Shown here: positions 44,200 to 53,236 of the stretch, in pieces
Numbering within the stretch: the first letter of the stretch is position 1
How the letters are laid out: every line of letters begins with the position of its first letter
NCBI RefSeq assembly: GCF_028882255.1
Contig: NZ_JARBUY010000003.1
Location: 705,018-769,017 of the forward strand
DNA from: Maribacter polysaccharolyticus
GTDB taxonomy: Bacteria > Bacteroidota > Bacteroidia > Flavobacteriales > Flavobacteriaceae
Direction of reading: 5' to 3'
Length of the DNA: 64,000 bases
Program-made: the position numbers and the translations under genes
The notes under the pieces: model-generated
The model's database searches: none
Seen by the model: the letters and a program-made list of their open reading frames with translations, nothing else
Told to the model about the DNA's origin: nothing

Positions 44200-45216
44200 A
44201 TGAAAGTATTGGTTACAGGTGGGTTGGGGTTTATAGGTTCCCATACCGTGGTAGAATTGCAAAACGAAGGGTATGAAGTCGTGATTATCGATGATTGCTC
44301 CAATTCCTCTGAAAATGTCCTGGATGGGATAAAGGCGATAACCGGAAAAAAACCAATATTCGAAAAAATCGATCTAAAGGAAAAATCAAAAGTCGAGGAT
44401 TTTTTCAAGAGACATCCCGACGTGGAAGGGGTCATACACTTTGCGGCTTCAAAGGCCGTTGGTGAAAGTGTCGAAAAACCTTTGTTGTATTATGAAAACA
44501 ACATTGGGACCCTTGTTTATATGTTGAAGGAATTGTCAAGGAAATCGGAATCCAGTTTTATTTTCAGTTCAAGTTGTACCGTATACGGCCAAGCCGATAC
44601 CATGCCCATTACCGAGAACGCGCCGGTAAAGGCAGCGGAATCGCCCTATGGCAATACCAAACAGATCGGGGAGGAGATTATCCGCGATACCTGTAAAGTA
44701 GTCCCGGGTTTAAATGCAATTGCCTTGCGTTATTTTAACCCTATGGGGGCCCATCCCAGTTCGGAGATTGGGGAATTGCCCATTGGGGTGCCACAAAACC
44801 TAGTGCCTTTCATTACCCAGACAGGGGTAGGGTTGCGAGAGCAGTTAGCTGTTTTTGGCGATGATTATCCGACTTCCGACGGTACCTGTATCCGTGATTA
44901 TATTTACGTGGTCGATTTGGCAAAAGCCCATGTGGTTGCCCTTCAGCGTTTATTGGCCAAAAAGAACAAGGCGAACTATGAGGTATTTAATGTGGGAACG
45001 GGTAAAGGCAGTACGGTACTTGAGGTAATCAAAAGTTTTGAGAAGGTATCGGGTAAGAAACTCAATTACAAAATCGTAGACCGAAGACCCGGGGATATCA
45101 CTTCTGCCTATGCCGATACTACCCTCGCCAATGACGAACTGGGATGGAAGGCACAATATACCCTCGACGATGCCATGAAGTCCGCGTGGGACTGGGAACG
45201 AAAGATCAGGGGCTGA
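44200..45216 (+). CDS. galE: UDP-glucose 4-epimerase
   Basis: A 338-residue short-chain dehydrogenase/reductase of the extended type. 'VLVTGGLGFIGSHTVVEL' is the NAD-binding GxxGxxG, 'IFSSSCTVYG' holds the catalytic Ser/Thr region, and 'SPYGNTK' gives the YxxxK pair Y150/K154. 'ALRYFNPMGAHPSSEIGE' and 'DGTCIRDYIYVVDLAKAHV' are diagnostic of GalE. It interconverts UDP-glucose and UDP-galactose, for LPS synthesis and for entry of galactose into central metabolism; galactose released by the PUL enzymes could use it. It begins 42 bases after the DegT gene and is probably co-transcribed with it. Confidence 0.95.
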   Translation: MKVLVTGGLGFIGSHTVVELQNEGYEVVIIDDCSNSSENVLDGIKAITGKKPIFEKIDLKEKSKVEDFFKRHPDVEGVIHFAASKAVGESVEKPLLYYENNIGTLVYMLKELSRKSESSFIFSSSCTVYGQADTMPITENAPVKAAESPYGNTKQIGEEIIRDTCKVVPGLNAIALRYFNPMGAHPSSEIGELPIGVPQNLVPFITQTGVGLREQLAVFGDDYPTSDGTCIRDYIYVVDLAKAHVVALQRLLAKKNKANYEVFNVGTGKGSTVLEVIKSFEKVSGKKLNYKIVDRRPGDITSAYADTTLANDELGWKAQYTLDDAMKSAWDWERKIRG

Positions 45217-45353
45217 TATCCGGTCCGTGAAGCACATGGCCCATGTCTGAAAGTGTATGGATCTGTTCTTGCTTATTGAAAGTGAAACGGAAAAACTAGG
45301 ATTAAAAAGGGGTAGGGATAAACCAAGAACGGTTTTTAAAACGTATTTAGTTT

Positions 45354-45710
45354 ATGGCACCTGACTTTGAAAATGGCTATGGGCTTCTGGCGAATGCCAA
45401 AGCGACAAACCTATATGGCAAACTGGTACTTCAGATCAAGAAGGATTTCGCGCTCTCCAATATTCCGATAGATCTTGCCAGTGATGTGACGGCCGAAAAA
45501 TTATGGACCTTCCTACATGAAAAGGTTTATTTTCTGATCATGGAAAAATTCCCCGACTATCTGAACCTGCTTTATGTGGTCGACGTTCCCGAAAAGGCGT
45601 TTAAAGGGATACAGGTCACCGATGCGGTGGAGGTTGCCGAACAGGTCTCTTTGTTGATCCTAAAAAGGGAGTACCGCAAAGTTCGGTTTAAAGAAAAATA
45701 TTCCTCTTAA
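45354..45710 (+). CDS. Conserved hypothetical protein, 118 residues
   Basis: A small, soluble, mostly helical protein without signal peptide. The central part 'WTFLHEKVYFLIMEKFPDYLNLLYVVDVPE' is what makes it look like a conserved flavobacterial family; I do not know a function. Start at the ATG at 45354, no strong ribosome binding site. Its stop overlaps that of the convergent beta-barrel gene in the bases TTAA (45707-45710). It stands 137 bases after galE, so co-transcription is possible but not certain. Confidence 0.7.
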   Translation: MAPDFENGYGLLANAKATNLYGKLVLQIKKDFALSNIPIDLASDVTAEKLWTFLHEKVYFLIMEKFPDYLNLLYVVDVPEKAFKGIQVTDAVEVAEQVSLLILKREYRKVRFKEKYSS

Positions 45711-46207
45711 AAATATACGCGGACAAAAGGCATTAACGCATTGGCATGGATGCTTTTGTCGTCATCGTATAAAACATCGTAACGAAGCCCGAAAGTTATG
45801 TTTTGATTGCTATAGCCGATGCCAAGAAAAAGTGCGGGTGACCAATAGTTTTCTTCCCGGTTGCTACCTTCAAGGGCATAGGTCCTGTTGATCCTCATTT
45901 GTTCCAATTCACCTGAAAACTGAATGTTGGGAATAGGGTTGTACAAGGACAATATACTGCCCCCGTAGGCCAATAGGGTGTCGTCATTGAATTTCGCATA
46001 GTTGAAGCCAATACCCGCTCCTGTGGCGAAGCGGTCATTGAGCCGATAAATGGCGCTGGGGGATAGGGAGCCATTAAAGCCCCCATTGGTAAAACCGATT
46101 CCCATACCGCCCCCAAAACGGACATTGCTCCAAAAATCACCGGGGGTGTTTTGGCTTAGGCAGGAAAATCCGATAAGCAAAACCAACGTCAAAATTTTAT
46201 GTTTCAT
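45707..46207 (-). CDS. Outer-membrane beta-barrel protein (porin-like)
   Basis: A 166-residue protein. The ATG at 46207 gives a signal peptide 'HKILTLVLLIGFSCLSQ'; a start at 46231 would add eight unneeded residues. The mature part alternates Gly/aromatic-rich strands: 'VRFGGGMGIGFTNGGF', 'RFATGAGIGFNYAKF', 'ALFLGIGYSNQNITFGLRYDVLY', and ends with aromatic residues 'PFVRVYF', the C-terminal Phe expected for BAM-dependent barrels. Fits the outer-membrane beta-barrel domain families of Bacteroidota. Role unknown. It is convergent with the upstream hypothetical gene. Confidence 0.78.
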   Translation of the reverse strand: MKHKILTLVLLIGFSCLSQNTPGDFWSNVRFGGGMGIGFTNGGFNGSLSPSAIYRLNDRFATGAGIGFNYAKFNDDTLLAYGGSILSLYNPIPNIQFSGELEQMRINRTYALEGSNREENYWSPALFLGIGYSNQNITFGLRYDVLYDDDKSIHANALMPFVRVYF

Positions 46208-46279
46208 ATTGTAATTATTTTTGTTGATCATTCTAACAGATCTTGATTTTAGAATAATATTACCAATGAAAAGATAGGC

Positions 46280-46306
46280 TTGGATAAGTGAAATATCGTA
46301 TTTTTG
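46280..46306 (+). promoter_or_regulatory. Candidate sucA promoter
   Basis: TTG at 46280-46282 and TATTTTTG at 46299-46306 fit the Bacteroidota TTG / TAnnTTTG pair with 16 bases between. The leader to the sucA ATG would be about 115 bases and includes the short palindrome CGTCA-AC-TGACG at 46383-46394, whose role is unknown. Confidence 0.5.
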
Positions 46307-46427
46307 ATTAGTGGTTCGGTTGGATTGCGGAATAAAGTTTACAAAATATTTTTTTCAAACAAAATTAAAAAGAGTTAATCTCGTCAACTGACGGGATTTG
46401 TTTCTTATACTAAGTTAGCTTAAATAC

Positions 46428-49232
46428 ATGGATAAATATTCCTTTTTAAATGCGGCGCATACTTCATATTTTGCTGAGGTATACGACAAATATTTGACGG
46501 ATCCGGATAGTGTTGAGCCAAGTTGGAGGGCATTTTTCCAAGGTTTCGATTTTGGGATGGAAAGTTCTTCAGAGGTTGCCTCGGTCACTTCCCAGCCGCA
46601 AACCGGGGCGTTGTCTTCGGTGGGGGATGGGCAGGTGAAAGAGCATATGCTAAAGGAATTTAAGGTGGTTCGTTTGATCAATGGGTATCGTACCCGTGGA
46701 CATCTCTTTACAAAGACCAATCCGGTACGTAAACGTAGGACCTATGTCCCGACATTGGACTTGGAGAACTTTGGCTTGAGCGATGCGGACCTGGAAACGG
46801 TTTTTACCGCAGGTGAAGTAGTGGGTTTGGGTCCCAATACCTTACGAGAGATCGTAGGACATTTGCAAAGGATCTATTGTGATTCCATAGGGGTCGAATA
46901 CATTTATATACGTAAGCCTGAATTTGTCGATTGGATCCAAGGTTGGATAAACGTTAACGATAACCATCCGGAATTCAGTGTTGAACAGAAAAAACATATC
47001 CTCAAAAAACTCAATCAAGCCGTTTCTTTTGAAAGCTTTCTCCATACCAAATACGTGGGGCAGAAAAGGTTTTCATTGGAAGGGAACGAATCCCTGATCC
47101 CGGCCTTGGACGCCATCGTGGAACGTGCGGCCGAAATGGGGGTAGAGCAGTTTGTTATGGGGATGGCCCATAGGGGAAGGCTCAATGTGTTGACCAATAT
47201 CTTCGGTAAATCTGCCAAGGACATTTTCAGTGAGTTCGATGGTAAGGATTACGAGCAAGAGATTTTTGACGGGGATGTGAAGTATCACTTGGGATGGACC
47301 TCCGATAGAAAATCCGATAACGGGAATAAGATTAAAATGAATATTGCCCCCAACCCTTCACATCTGGAAACCGTAGGTCCTGTCGTTGAAGGTATCGTAA
47401 GGGCAAAGCAAGATGGGTATTATAAAGATGATTTTTCCAAGGTCTTGCCGATAATAGTACATGGTGATGCGGCCATTGCCGGTCAGGGTGTGGTCTATGA
47501 AGTGGTGCAAATGGCAAAACTTGACGGGTATAAAACCAATGGTACCATTCATATCGTGGTCAATAACCAAATTGGTTTTACCACGAATTATCTTGATGCA
47601 AGAACGTCTACCTATTGTACCGATGTCGGTAAGGTCACATTAAGTCCGGTGATGCATGTAAACGCCGATGATCCCGAGGCAGTCTGCCATGCGGCTTTGT
47701 TCGCTTTGGAATACCGAATGCGCTTCGATTCCGATGTCTTCATCGATTTATTGGGCTATAGGAAGTACGGCCATAATGAAGGGGATGAACCAAGGTTTAC
47801 CCAGCCCAAACTATATAGGGCAATCGCCAAACATAAAAATCCCCGCGATATATATGCGGAAAAATTAATAGCTGAAGGGGTTATAGAAGAAGGGTATGTC
47901 AGGAAATTGGAAGAGCAATACAAAGCTTCCTTGGAAGAGGAACTTGAAGATTCCAGAAAAGAGGACAAGACGATCATAACCCCATTCATGGCCGATGAAT
48001 GGAAGGATTTCATATCCGTCCGGGAATGGGAAATGATGGAGGTGATCGATACCACTTATGATAAGGATAAGCTGTCCAAATTGGCCAAAGTACTTACGGA
48101 GCTGCCTAAGGATAAGAAGTTTTTGAGAAAAACCGTCAAATTGGTTGCCGACCGAAATAAAATGTTCTTTGAAACCGATAAACTCGACTGGGCCATGGGC
48201 GAATTATTGGCTTTTGGTTCCCTGTTGGAAGAAGGTTATGGGGTGCGAATGTCGGGTCAGGATGTTGAAAGGGGTACCTTCTCACATAGGCATGCGGTAA
48301 TAAAAGTAGAGGATAGTGAAGAGGAAATCCTGTTATTGAACCATATCTCTGAAAACCAAGGGGATTTTTACATCTATAATTCCCTGCTTTCCGAATATGC
48401 CGTGGTAGGTTTCGATTACGGGTATGCCATGGCAAGTCCGAATACATTGACCATCTGGGAGGCGCAGTTCGGGGATTTCAGCAATGGGGCCCAGATTATG
48501 ATCGATCAGTATATATCCGCAGCGGAAGATAAATGGAAGTTGCAGAACGGTTTGGTCATGTTATTGCCACATGGTTATGAAGGTCAAGGGGCAGAGCATT
48601 CGTCGGCGCGTATGGAGCGGTATCTGCAGTTGTGCGCACGTGATAATATGTATATTGCGGATGTGACCACCCCAGCGCAGATGTTCCATATCCTAAGACG
48701 CCAAATGAAGGCTGATTTCAGAAAACCTTTGATCATCTTTACGCCCAAGAGTTTGTTGCGGCACCCTAAGGCCGTATCCTCGGTAGATGAATTTACCTCA
48801 GGAAGGTTTATGGAGGTTTTGGATGATGACTCGGCAAACGTCGAAAAAGTCAAGTCATTGGTATTCTGTACCGGAAAATTCTATTATGATCTCTTGGCAG
48901 AAAGGGATAAATTGAAACGTGATGATGTGGCCTTGGTAAGGATCGAACAGTTATTTCCGTTACCGGTTGATCAAATAGACGCTATCTTAGCGAAATACAG
49001 TAATGCGGAAGATGTGGTTTGGGCACAGGAAGAACCACGGAATATGGGGGCATGGAGCCACTTGATGATGCATTATGACAAGGCAGGCGATTTTAGGGTG
49101 GCATCCCGAAGATTTTATGCCTCACCCGCAGCAGGAAGCGCGGTACGTTCCAAAAACAGGCACCAACAGGTACTTGATTTTGTTTTTGATAAGAGCAAGG
49201 ATAATATGACAAGATCTAAATTAAAGAAATAA
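46428..49232 (+). CDS. sucA: 2-oxoglutarate dehydrogenase E1 component
   Basis: A 934-residue thiamine-diphosphate enzyme that decarboxylates 2-oxoglutarate in the TCA cycle. The N-terminus 'FAEVYDKYLTDPDSVEPSWRAFF' is the E2-interaction segment of OGDH. Then 'INGYRTRGHLFTKTNPV', 'MGMAHRGRLNVLTNI', 'VHGDAAIAGQGVVYEVVQM', 'IHIVVNNQIGFTT', the ThDP-metal region 'DDPEAVCHAALFALEYR' and 'GYRKYGHNEGDEPRFTQP', and in the second half 'SGQDVERGTFSHRHAV', 'LPHGYEGQGAEHSSAR' and 'HPKAVSS'. Full length for the OdhA/SucA family. It is followed by sucB after 20 bases; dihydrolipoamide dehydrogenase is not in the window. Confidence 0.97.
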   Translation: MDKYSFLNAAHTSYFAEVYDKYLTDPDSVEPSWRAFFQGFDFGMESSSEVASVTSQPQTGALSSVGDGQVKEHMLKEFKVVRLINGYRTRGHLFTKTNPVRKRRTYVPTLDLENFGLSDADLETVFTAGEVVGLGPNTLREIVGHLQRIYCDSIGVEYIYIRKPEFVDWIQGWINVNDNHPEFSVEQKKHILKKLNQAVSFESFLHTKYVGQKRFSLEGNESLIPALDAIVERAAEMGVEQFVMGMAHRGRLNVLTNIFGKSAKDIFSEFDGKDYEQEIFDGDVKYHLGWTSDRKSDNGNKIKMNIAPNPSHLETVGPVVEGIVRAKQDGYYKDDFSKVLPIIVHGDAAIAGQGVVYEVVQMAKLDGYKTNGTIHIVVNNQIGFTTNYLDARTSTYCTDVGKVTLSPVMHVNADDPEAVCHAALFALEYRMRFDSDVFIDLLGYRKYGHNEGDEPRFTQPKLYRAIAKHKNPRDIYAEKLIAEGVIEEGYVRKLEEQYKASLEEELEDSRKEDKTIITPFMADEWKDFISVREWEMMEVIDTTYDKDKLSKLAKVLTELPKDKKFLRKTVKLVADRNKMFFETDKLDWAMGELLAFGSLLEEGYGVRMSGQDVERGTFSHRHAVIKVEDSEEEILLLNHISENQGDFYIYNSLLSEYAVVGFDYGYAMASPNTLTIWEAQFGDFSNGAQIMIDQYISAAEDKWKLQNGLVMLLPHGYEGQGAEHSSARMERYLQLCARDNMYIADVTTPAQMFHILRRQMKADFRKPLIIFTPKSLLRHPKAVSSVDEFTSGRFMEVLDDDSANVEKVKSLVFCTGKFYYDLLAERDKLKRDDVALVRIEQLFPLPVDQIDAILAKYSNAEDVVWAQEEPRNMGAWSHLMMHYDKAGDFRVASRRFYASPAAGSAVRSKNRHQQVLDFVFDKSKDNMTRSKLKK

Positions 49233-49252
49233 AACATCTAATTATTTAAATA

Positions 49253-50473
49253 ATGATTTTAGAAATGAAAGTCCCCTCCCCGGGAGAATCGATTACCGAG
49301 GTTGAGATTGCGGAATGGTTGGTTGAGGATGGCGATTATGTTGAAAAAGACCAAGCCATTGCGGAAGTCGATTCCGATAAAGCGACATTGGAACTCCCCG
49401 CTGAACAAAGTGGTATTATCACGTTGAAAGCGGAAGTTGGTGATGCGGTTGCGGTTGGAGCCGTGGTTTGTTTGATCGATACTTCGGCAGCGAAGCCCGA
49501 AGGGTCGGATTCAAAAAGTGACGAACCCGAAGCTGCCAAACCCGAAACGGCGGCCCCTGCACCCAAAAAGGAGGAGAAAAAGGCGGAAACTTATGCTACG
49601 GGAACGGCTTCCCCAGCGGCCAAAAAGATATTGGCGGAAAAGAACATCGATGTTGCCGATGTCAAAGGTACTGGGAAAGACGGTAGGATTACCAAAGAAG
49701 ATGCTGTAAAAGCAGTACCTTCCATGGGTACGGTACCCAATTGGGGGAGTCGTGGTGAAACACGTTCGAAACTTTCGATGCTAAGAAGAAAAGTTGCCGA
49801 GCGATTGGTTTCGGCCAAGAATGAAACGGCGATGCTGACCACTTTCAATGAAGTGGATATGTCACCTATTTTTGAGCTGCGAAATAAATATAAGGAGGAT
49901 TTTAAGGCGAAACATGGGGTCGGACTCGGTTTTATGTCCTTCTTTACGAAGGCTGTGGTCAGGGCACTCGATTTGTTTCCTGCGGTAAATTCCATGATCG
50001 ATGGCAAAGAGATGATTTCCTATGATTTCGCCGATATAAGTATTGCGGTTTCCGGTCCTAAAGGATTAATGGTTCCAGTGATACGCAATGCGGAAAAACT
50101 CACCTTTAGGGGGGTTGAGGCAGAGGTGAAACGCTTGGCCATCCGGGCACGGGAAGGAGAGATCACCGTAGATGAAATGACCGGAGGTACCTTCACCATT
50201 ACCAATGGGGGGGTGTTTGGGTCCATGTTGTCGACTCCGATCATCAATCCACCTCAAAGTGCGATTTTAGGAATGCATAATATTGTGGAAAGGCCTATCG
50301 TAAGAAATGGGGAGATCGTGGTCGCGCCTATTATGTATGTGGCCCTTTCCTATGACCATAGGATCATTGATGGCAAAGAATCCGTTGGTTTTTTAGTGGC
50401 CGTAAAAGAGGCTTTGGAAAACCCGGAAGAACTTTTAATGCACAATAATGTGACAAAGGCCTTGGAGATGTAA
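49253..50473 (+). CDS. sucB: Dihydrolipoyllysine-residue succinyltransferase (2-oxoglutarate dehydrogenase E2)
   Basis: A 406-residue protein with three domains. The lipoyl domain (1-75) has '[15 protein letters not shown]', lipoylated K43. An Ala/Pro/Lys/Glu-rich linker (about 82-115) follows, then the E3-binding domain (about 117-160, '[18 protein letters not shown]'). The catalytic acyltransferase domain (about 175-406) ends with '[18 protein letters not shown]', where H369 and D373 are the catalytic pair. It passes the succinyl group to CoA. Same operon as sucA, closed by a strong hairpin terminator. Confidence 0.97.
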   Translation: MILEMKVPSPGESITEVEIAEWLVEDGDYVEKDQAIAEVDSDKATLELPAEQSGIITLKAEVGDAVAVGAVVCLIDTSAAKPEGSDSKSDEPEAAKPETAAPAPKKEEKKAETYATGTASPAAKKILAEKNIDVADVKGTGKDGRITKEDAVKAVPSMGTVPNWGSRGETRSKLSMLRRKVAERLVSAKNETAMLTTFNEVDMSPIFELRNKYKEDFKAKHGVGLGFMSFFTKAVVRALDLFPAVNSMIDGKEMISYDFADISIAVSGPKGLMVPVIRNAEKLTFRGVEAEVKRLAIRAREGEITVDEMTGGTFTITNGGVFGSMLSTPIINPPQSAILGMHNIVERPIVRNGEIVVAPIMYVALSYDHRIIDGKESVGFLVAVKEALENPEELLMHNNVTKALEM

Positions 50474-50501
50474 TTCAAGGTTCATTGCAACGCAAAAAAA
50501 A

Positions 50502-50526
50502 GGCCCGGATCAATCCGGGTCTTTTT
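50502..50526. terminator. Bidirectional terminator after sucB
   Basis: Stem GGCCCGGAT / ATCCGGGTC-type hairpin (CCCGGAT-CA-ATCCGGG) with an A run before and a T run after it, so it can act on both strands. It overlaps the last codons of the minus-strand protease gene, ending both transcripts. Confidence 0.75.
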
Positions 50527-50962
50527 GTTTTAGGTATACCCGGGATTTTTGGTAGTCGATTATCGCTTTTCCCTTTTTGAGGACATCGGCACCAATGATA
50601 CCATCAACGGGCAATGCCTTGTGGGTGGTCAACGCTTCGTTGACATGGGTAAGGTCGAATAGGACGATTTTCTGTTTTTTTCGGTTCCATTTTCCGATTC
50701 GAATATGGTTTTTTGTCGATATCATCGTTTCCATATTCGTGGCTCCGGCCCCAGCGGCCCTTATTTTCGATTCTTTGGTGGTTAAATTGAAAAAATCGAT
50801 CTTATCCAGGCCGATACAGGTATTCGACGCCCCGGTATCGAGTATGAAATGTCCCTTGATTCCGTTGATTTTGGCGACCACCTCAAAATGATTGGTGGCG
50901 GTATAGACCAAGGGAACTTGTATATAGTTTTTCTTCCGTAAAAACTTTTTGAGGCTCGACAT
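50510..50962 (-). CDS. Retropepsin-like aspartic protease
   Basis: A 150-residue protein. The ATG at 50962 gives 'MSSLKKFLRKKNYIQVPLV'; an in-frame start at 51040 would run across the divergent promoter region. 'GHFILDTGASNTCIGLD' holds the single active-site D42 in D-T-G-A-S, and 'PVDGIIGADVLKKGKAIIDY' is the second conserved half (hydrophobic-hydrophobic-Gly) of the retropepsin fold. Such one-domain proteases act as dimers. No signal peptide, so cytosolic unless the basic N-terminus anchors it. Substrate unknown. Divergent from tatD. Confidence 0.85.
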   Translation of the reverse strand: MSSLKKFLRKKNYIQVPLVYTATNHFEVVAKINGIKGHFILDTGASNTCIGLDKIDFFNLTTKESKIRAAGAGATNMETMISTKNHIRIGKWNRKKQKIVLFDLTHVNEALTTHKALPVDGIIGADVLKKGKAIIDYQKSRVYLKQKDPD

Positions 50963-50986
50963 GTATTTTTTTGATAAAGATAGGGC

Positions 50987-50994
50987 TATTTTTG
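50987..50994 (+). promoter_or_regulatory. Candidate -7 box for tatD-ansA
   Basis: TATTTTTG matches TAnnTTTG and sits 63 bases before the tatD ATG at 51058. No TTG at ideal spacing upstream. Confidence 0.3.
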
Positions 50995-51057
50995 TTCCAT
51001 GGACCTGGTCTGGATATGTCCGATGGAAAGGAAAGGCCAAAAGAAAAAATACACCAA

Positions 51058-51825
51058 ATGATATTTACCGATACACATACGCACCTTTATAGCGAGGCTT
51101 TTGATGGGGATAGGGATGAGGTCATCCAAAATGCCCTTCAGAAAGGGATAAAGCGTTTTTTTATCCCGGCAATAGACTCGACATATACCGAGGCAATGTT
51201 CGCTTTGGAAGCGGCTTATCCCGGGCATATGTTCTTAATGGCCGGACTTCATCCAACCCATGTTAAGGAAAATTATAAGGAAGAGTTGGGGCATGTGGAA
51301 AAGCTTTTGGCGCAACGGAAGTTTTATGCGGTAGGGGAAATAGGCATCGATTTGTATTGGGATAAAAGTTTTTTAAAAGAGCAACAGGAAGCTTTTCGCC
51401 ATCAAATCCGATTGGCCAAGAAATATCACCTCCCTATAGTGATCCATTGTCGGGATGCTTTTGATGAAATCTTCGAGATTCTTGAAGAGGAAAAAGGCAA
51501 CGGTCTATATGGTATTTTCCATTGTTTTACCGGCAGCTTGGAACAAGCCGAAAAGGCAATCTCCTATAATATGAAATTGGGGATAGGTGGGGTAGTGACA
51601 TTTAAAAATGGTAAGATAGATACCTTTTTGGGGCAGGTGGATATAAAGCATATCGTACTCGAAACCGATGCGCCCTATTTGGCGCCCGTACCGTATCGGG
51701 GAAAGCGGAATGAAAGCGCTTATTTGATCGATGTTGCAGATAAACTGGCCGATATTTATGGCGTGGATACCCAAGAGTTGTCAAGGGTAACCACAAAAAA
51801 TTCAATCGATGTATTCGGAATTTAA
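51058..51825 (+). CDS. tatD: TatD family metal-dependent deoxyribonuclease
   Basis: A 255-residue TIM-barrel hydrolase. The ATG at 51058 puts 'MIFTDTHTHLYSEAF' at the N-terminus, with the HxH metal ligands; an upstream start at 50971 has no support. 'AVGEIGIDLYWDKSF' (metal-binding Glu), 'LPIVIHCRDAFDEI', 'GIFHCFTGSLEQAEKAI' and 'IVLETDAPYLAPVPYRGKRNE' complete the TatD set. The family is 3'-5' exonuclease/AP-type DNase or D-aminoacyl hydrolase-like; exact role in this organism is not shown. It ends close to ansA (4 bases apart with the start chosen there). Confidence 0.93.
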   Translation: MIFTDTHTHLYSEAFDGDRDEVIQNALQKGIKRFFIPAIDSTYTEAMFALEAAYPGHMFLMAGLHPTHVKENYKEELGHVEKLLAQRKFYAVGEIGIDLYWDKSFLKEQQEAFRHQIRLAKKYHLPIVIHCRDAFDEIFEILEEEKGNGLYGIFHCFTGSLEQAEKAISYNMKLGIGGVVTFKNGKIDTFLGQVDIKHIVLETDAPYLAPVPYRGKRNESAYLIDVADKLADIYGVDTQELSRVTTKNSIDVFGI

Positions 51826-51829
51826 GGCG

Positions 51830-52858
51830 ATGGGTCACAAACAACGTATTTTACTTATATATACCGGGGGTACCATCGGTATGGTCAAGGATTACGACTC
51901 CGGTTCGCTCAAGGCTTTTGATTTTAAGACCTTAAAGAGCAATATCCCCGAATTGAACCAATTGGATTGCGTCATCGAAAGCGTTTCGTTCGAAAACCCT
52001 ATAGACTCCTCGAATATGAACCCGGTCCATTGGGTGGCCATCGCCGGGTTGATCGAGGAAAACTATCCGGATTTTGATGGGTTCGTGGTTTTGCACGGTA
52101 GTGATACGATGAGCTATACGGCCTCGGCCTTAAGTTTTATGTTGGAAAACTTGGGTAAACCGGTGATATTTACGGGTTCCCAATTGCCGATCGGGGATTT
52201 GAGGACCGATGCAAAGGAAAACCTGATTACCTCGATCCAGATAGCGGCATTGCAAGGCAAGGCAGGACCGGTAATTCAAGAAGTCGGGCTCTATTTTGAG
52301 TACAAATTATATCGGGCCAATAGGACCACAAAAATAAATGCCGAGCATTTTCAGGCCTTCAGTTCGCCAAATTATCCGCCTTTGGCGGAATCCGGTGTGC
52401 ACCTCAAGGTGTATGACGAGTATCTTTTAAAGCCAAGGAAATCCAAAAAATTGAAGGTGCATAAAGTGCTGAATACCGATGTCGCCATTTTGAAAATGTT
52501 CCCGGGATTGAACGAATCGGTGGTAAAAAGTATACTCAGTACCCCAAATTTGAAAGCGTTGATTTTGGAAACTTATGGTGCCGGCAATGCCCCGACCGAG
52601 GAATGGTTGTTAAAATGTTTAAAAAATGCGATCGATCGCAATATCCATATTGTAAATGTCACGCAATGCCCTGGCGGCAGTGTCATCATGGGACGCTATG
52701 AAACCAGTAGGGCACTGGTTCGAATGCAAGTTATTAGTGGTAAGGATATTACAACAGAGGCCGCTATAACGAAGCTCATGTACATGTTGGGGGACAATGT
52801 TTCCCCGAAGTTGTTCAAAACTATTTTCGAAACATCTTTGCGTGGGGAATTGCAATAA
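51830..52858 (+). CDS. ansA: L-asparaginase, type I (cytoplasmic)
   Basis: About 342 residues from the ATG at 51830; an earlier ATG at 51809 would overlap tatD by 17 bases and is also possible. 'ILLIYTGGTIGMVKD' carries the first catalytic threonine, 'VVLHGSDTMSYTASALSFML' the second (T-D pair), and 'DLRTDAKENL' the catalytic lysine. 'ETYGAGNAP' and 'VTQCPGGSV' are family stretches. No signal peptide, consistent with the type I enzyme that hydrolyses asparagine to aspartate and ammonia. It forms a pair with tatD, an arrangement seen in other Bacteroidota. Confidence 0.94.
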   Translation: MGHKQRILLIYTGGTIGMVKDYDSGSLKAFDFKTLKSNIPELNQLDCVIESVSFENPIDSSNMNPVHWVAIAGLIEENYPDFDGFVVLHGSDTMSYTASALSFMLENLGKPVIFTGSQLPIGDLRTDAKENLITSIQIAALQGKAGPVIQEVGLYFEYKLYRANRTTKINAEHFQAFSSPNYPPLAESGVHLKVYDEYLLKPRKSKKLKVHKVLNTDVAILKMFPGLNESVVKSILSTPNLKALILETYGAGNAPTEEWLLKCLKNAIDRNIHIVNVTQCPGGSVIMGRYETSRALVRMQVISGKDITTEAAITKLMYMLGDNVSPKLFKTIFETSLRGELQ

Positions 52859-52925
52859 AAATAACATTTTAAATTTCTTTACTTGATTATTTTTTCGTTA
52901 ATTGGCCCACCTTTTAGGCTAGTAT

Positions 52926-53013
52926 AGAGAGGTGGCCGAGTGGTCGAAGGCGCACGCCTGGAAAGTGTGTATACACCAAAAGTGTATCGAGGGTTCGAAT
53001 CCCTTCCTCTCTG
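52926..53013 (+). tRNA. tRNA-Ser (anticodon GGA)
   Basis: An 88-base cloverleaf. The acceptor AGAGAGG pairs with CCTCTCT, followed by discriminator G (53013). The D-arm is 'GCCGAGTGGTCGAAGGC', the anticodon stem CACGC / GTGTG encloses CTGGAAA with anticodon GGA. A long variable arm (TACAC...GTGTA type) and T-arm GAGGG-TTCGAAT-CCCTT follow, as expected for a class II serine tRNA. CCA is not encoded. Confidence 0.96.
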
Positions 53014-53172
53014 CTAAAAGCATTTGCACTTCATCACAAGTGGGGAAGATGACTTCAACACTTGTTGAATGTGCGATTTGGCCCTAATCCGGCTAAAAAA
53101 CATGCTTGTTTTTATTTAATCGGAGAGATGGAAACAACGTGGGTTTTCCCTTTCTCATTGCAAAATTTTTAG

Positions 53173-53180
53173 TATTTTTG
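53173..53180 (+). promoter_or_regulatory. Candidate -7 box of the exbB operon
   Basis: TATTTTTG matches TAnnTTTG and lies 56 bases before the exbB ATG. The nearest TTG (53158-53160) is only 12 bases upstream, shorter than usual. Confidence 0.4.
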
Positions 53181-53236
53181 TCATGTTTTTATTTATCTTT
53201 AACCCTATTAACTAACTAAATTTAAGTTTGAAAGAA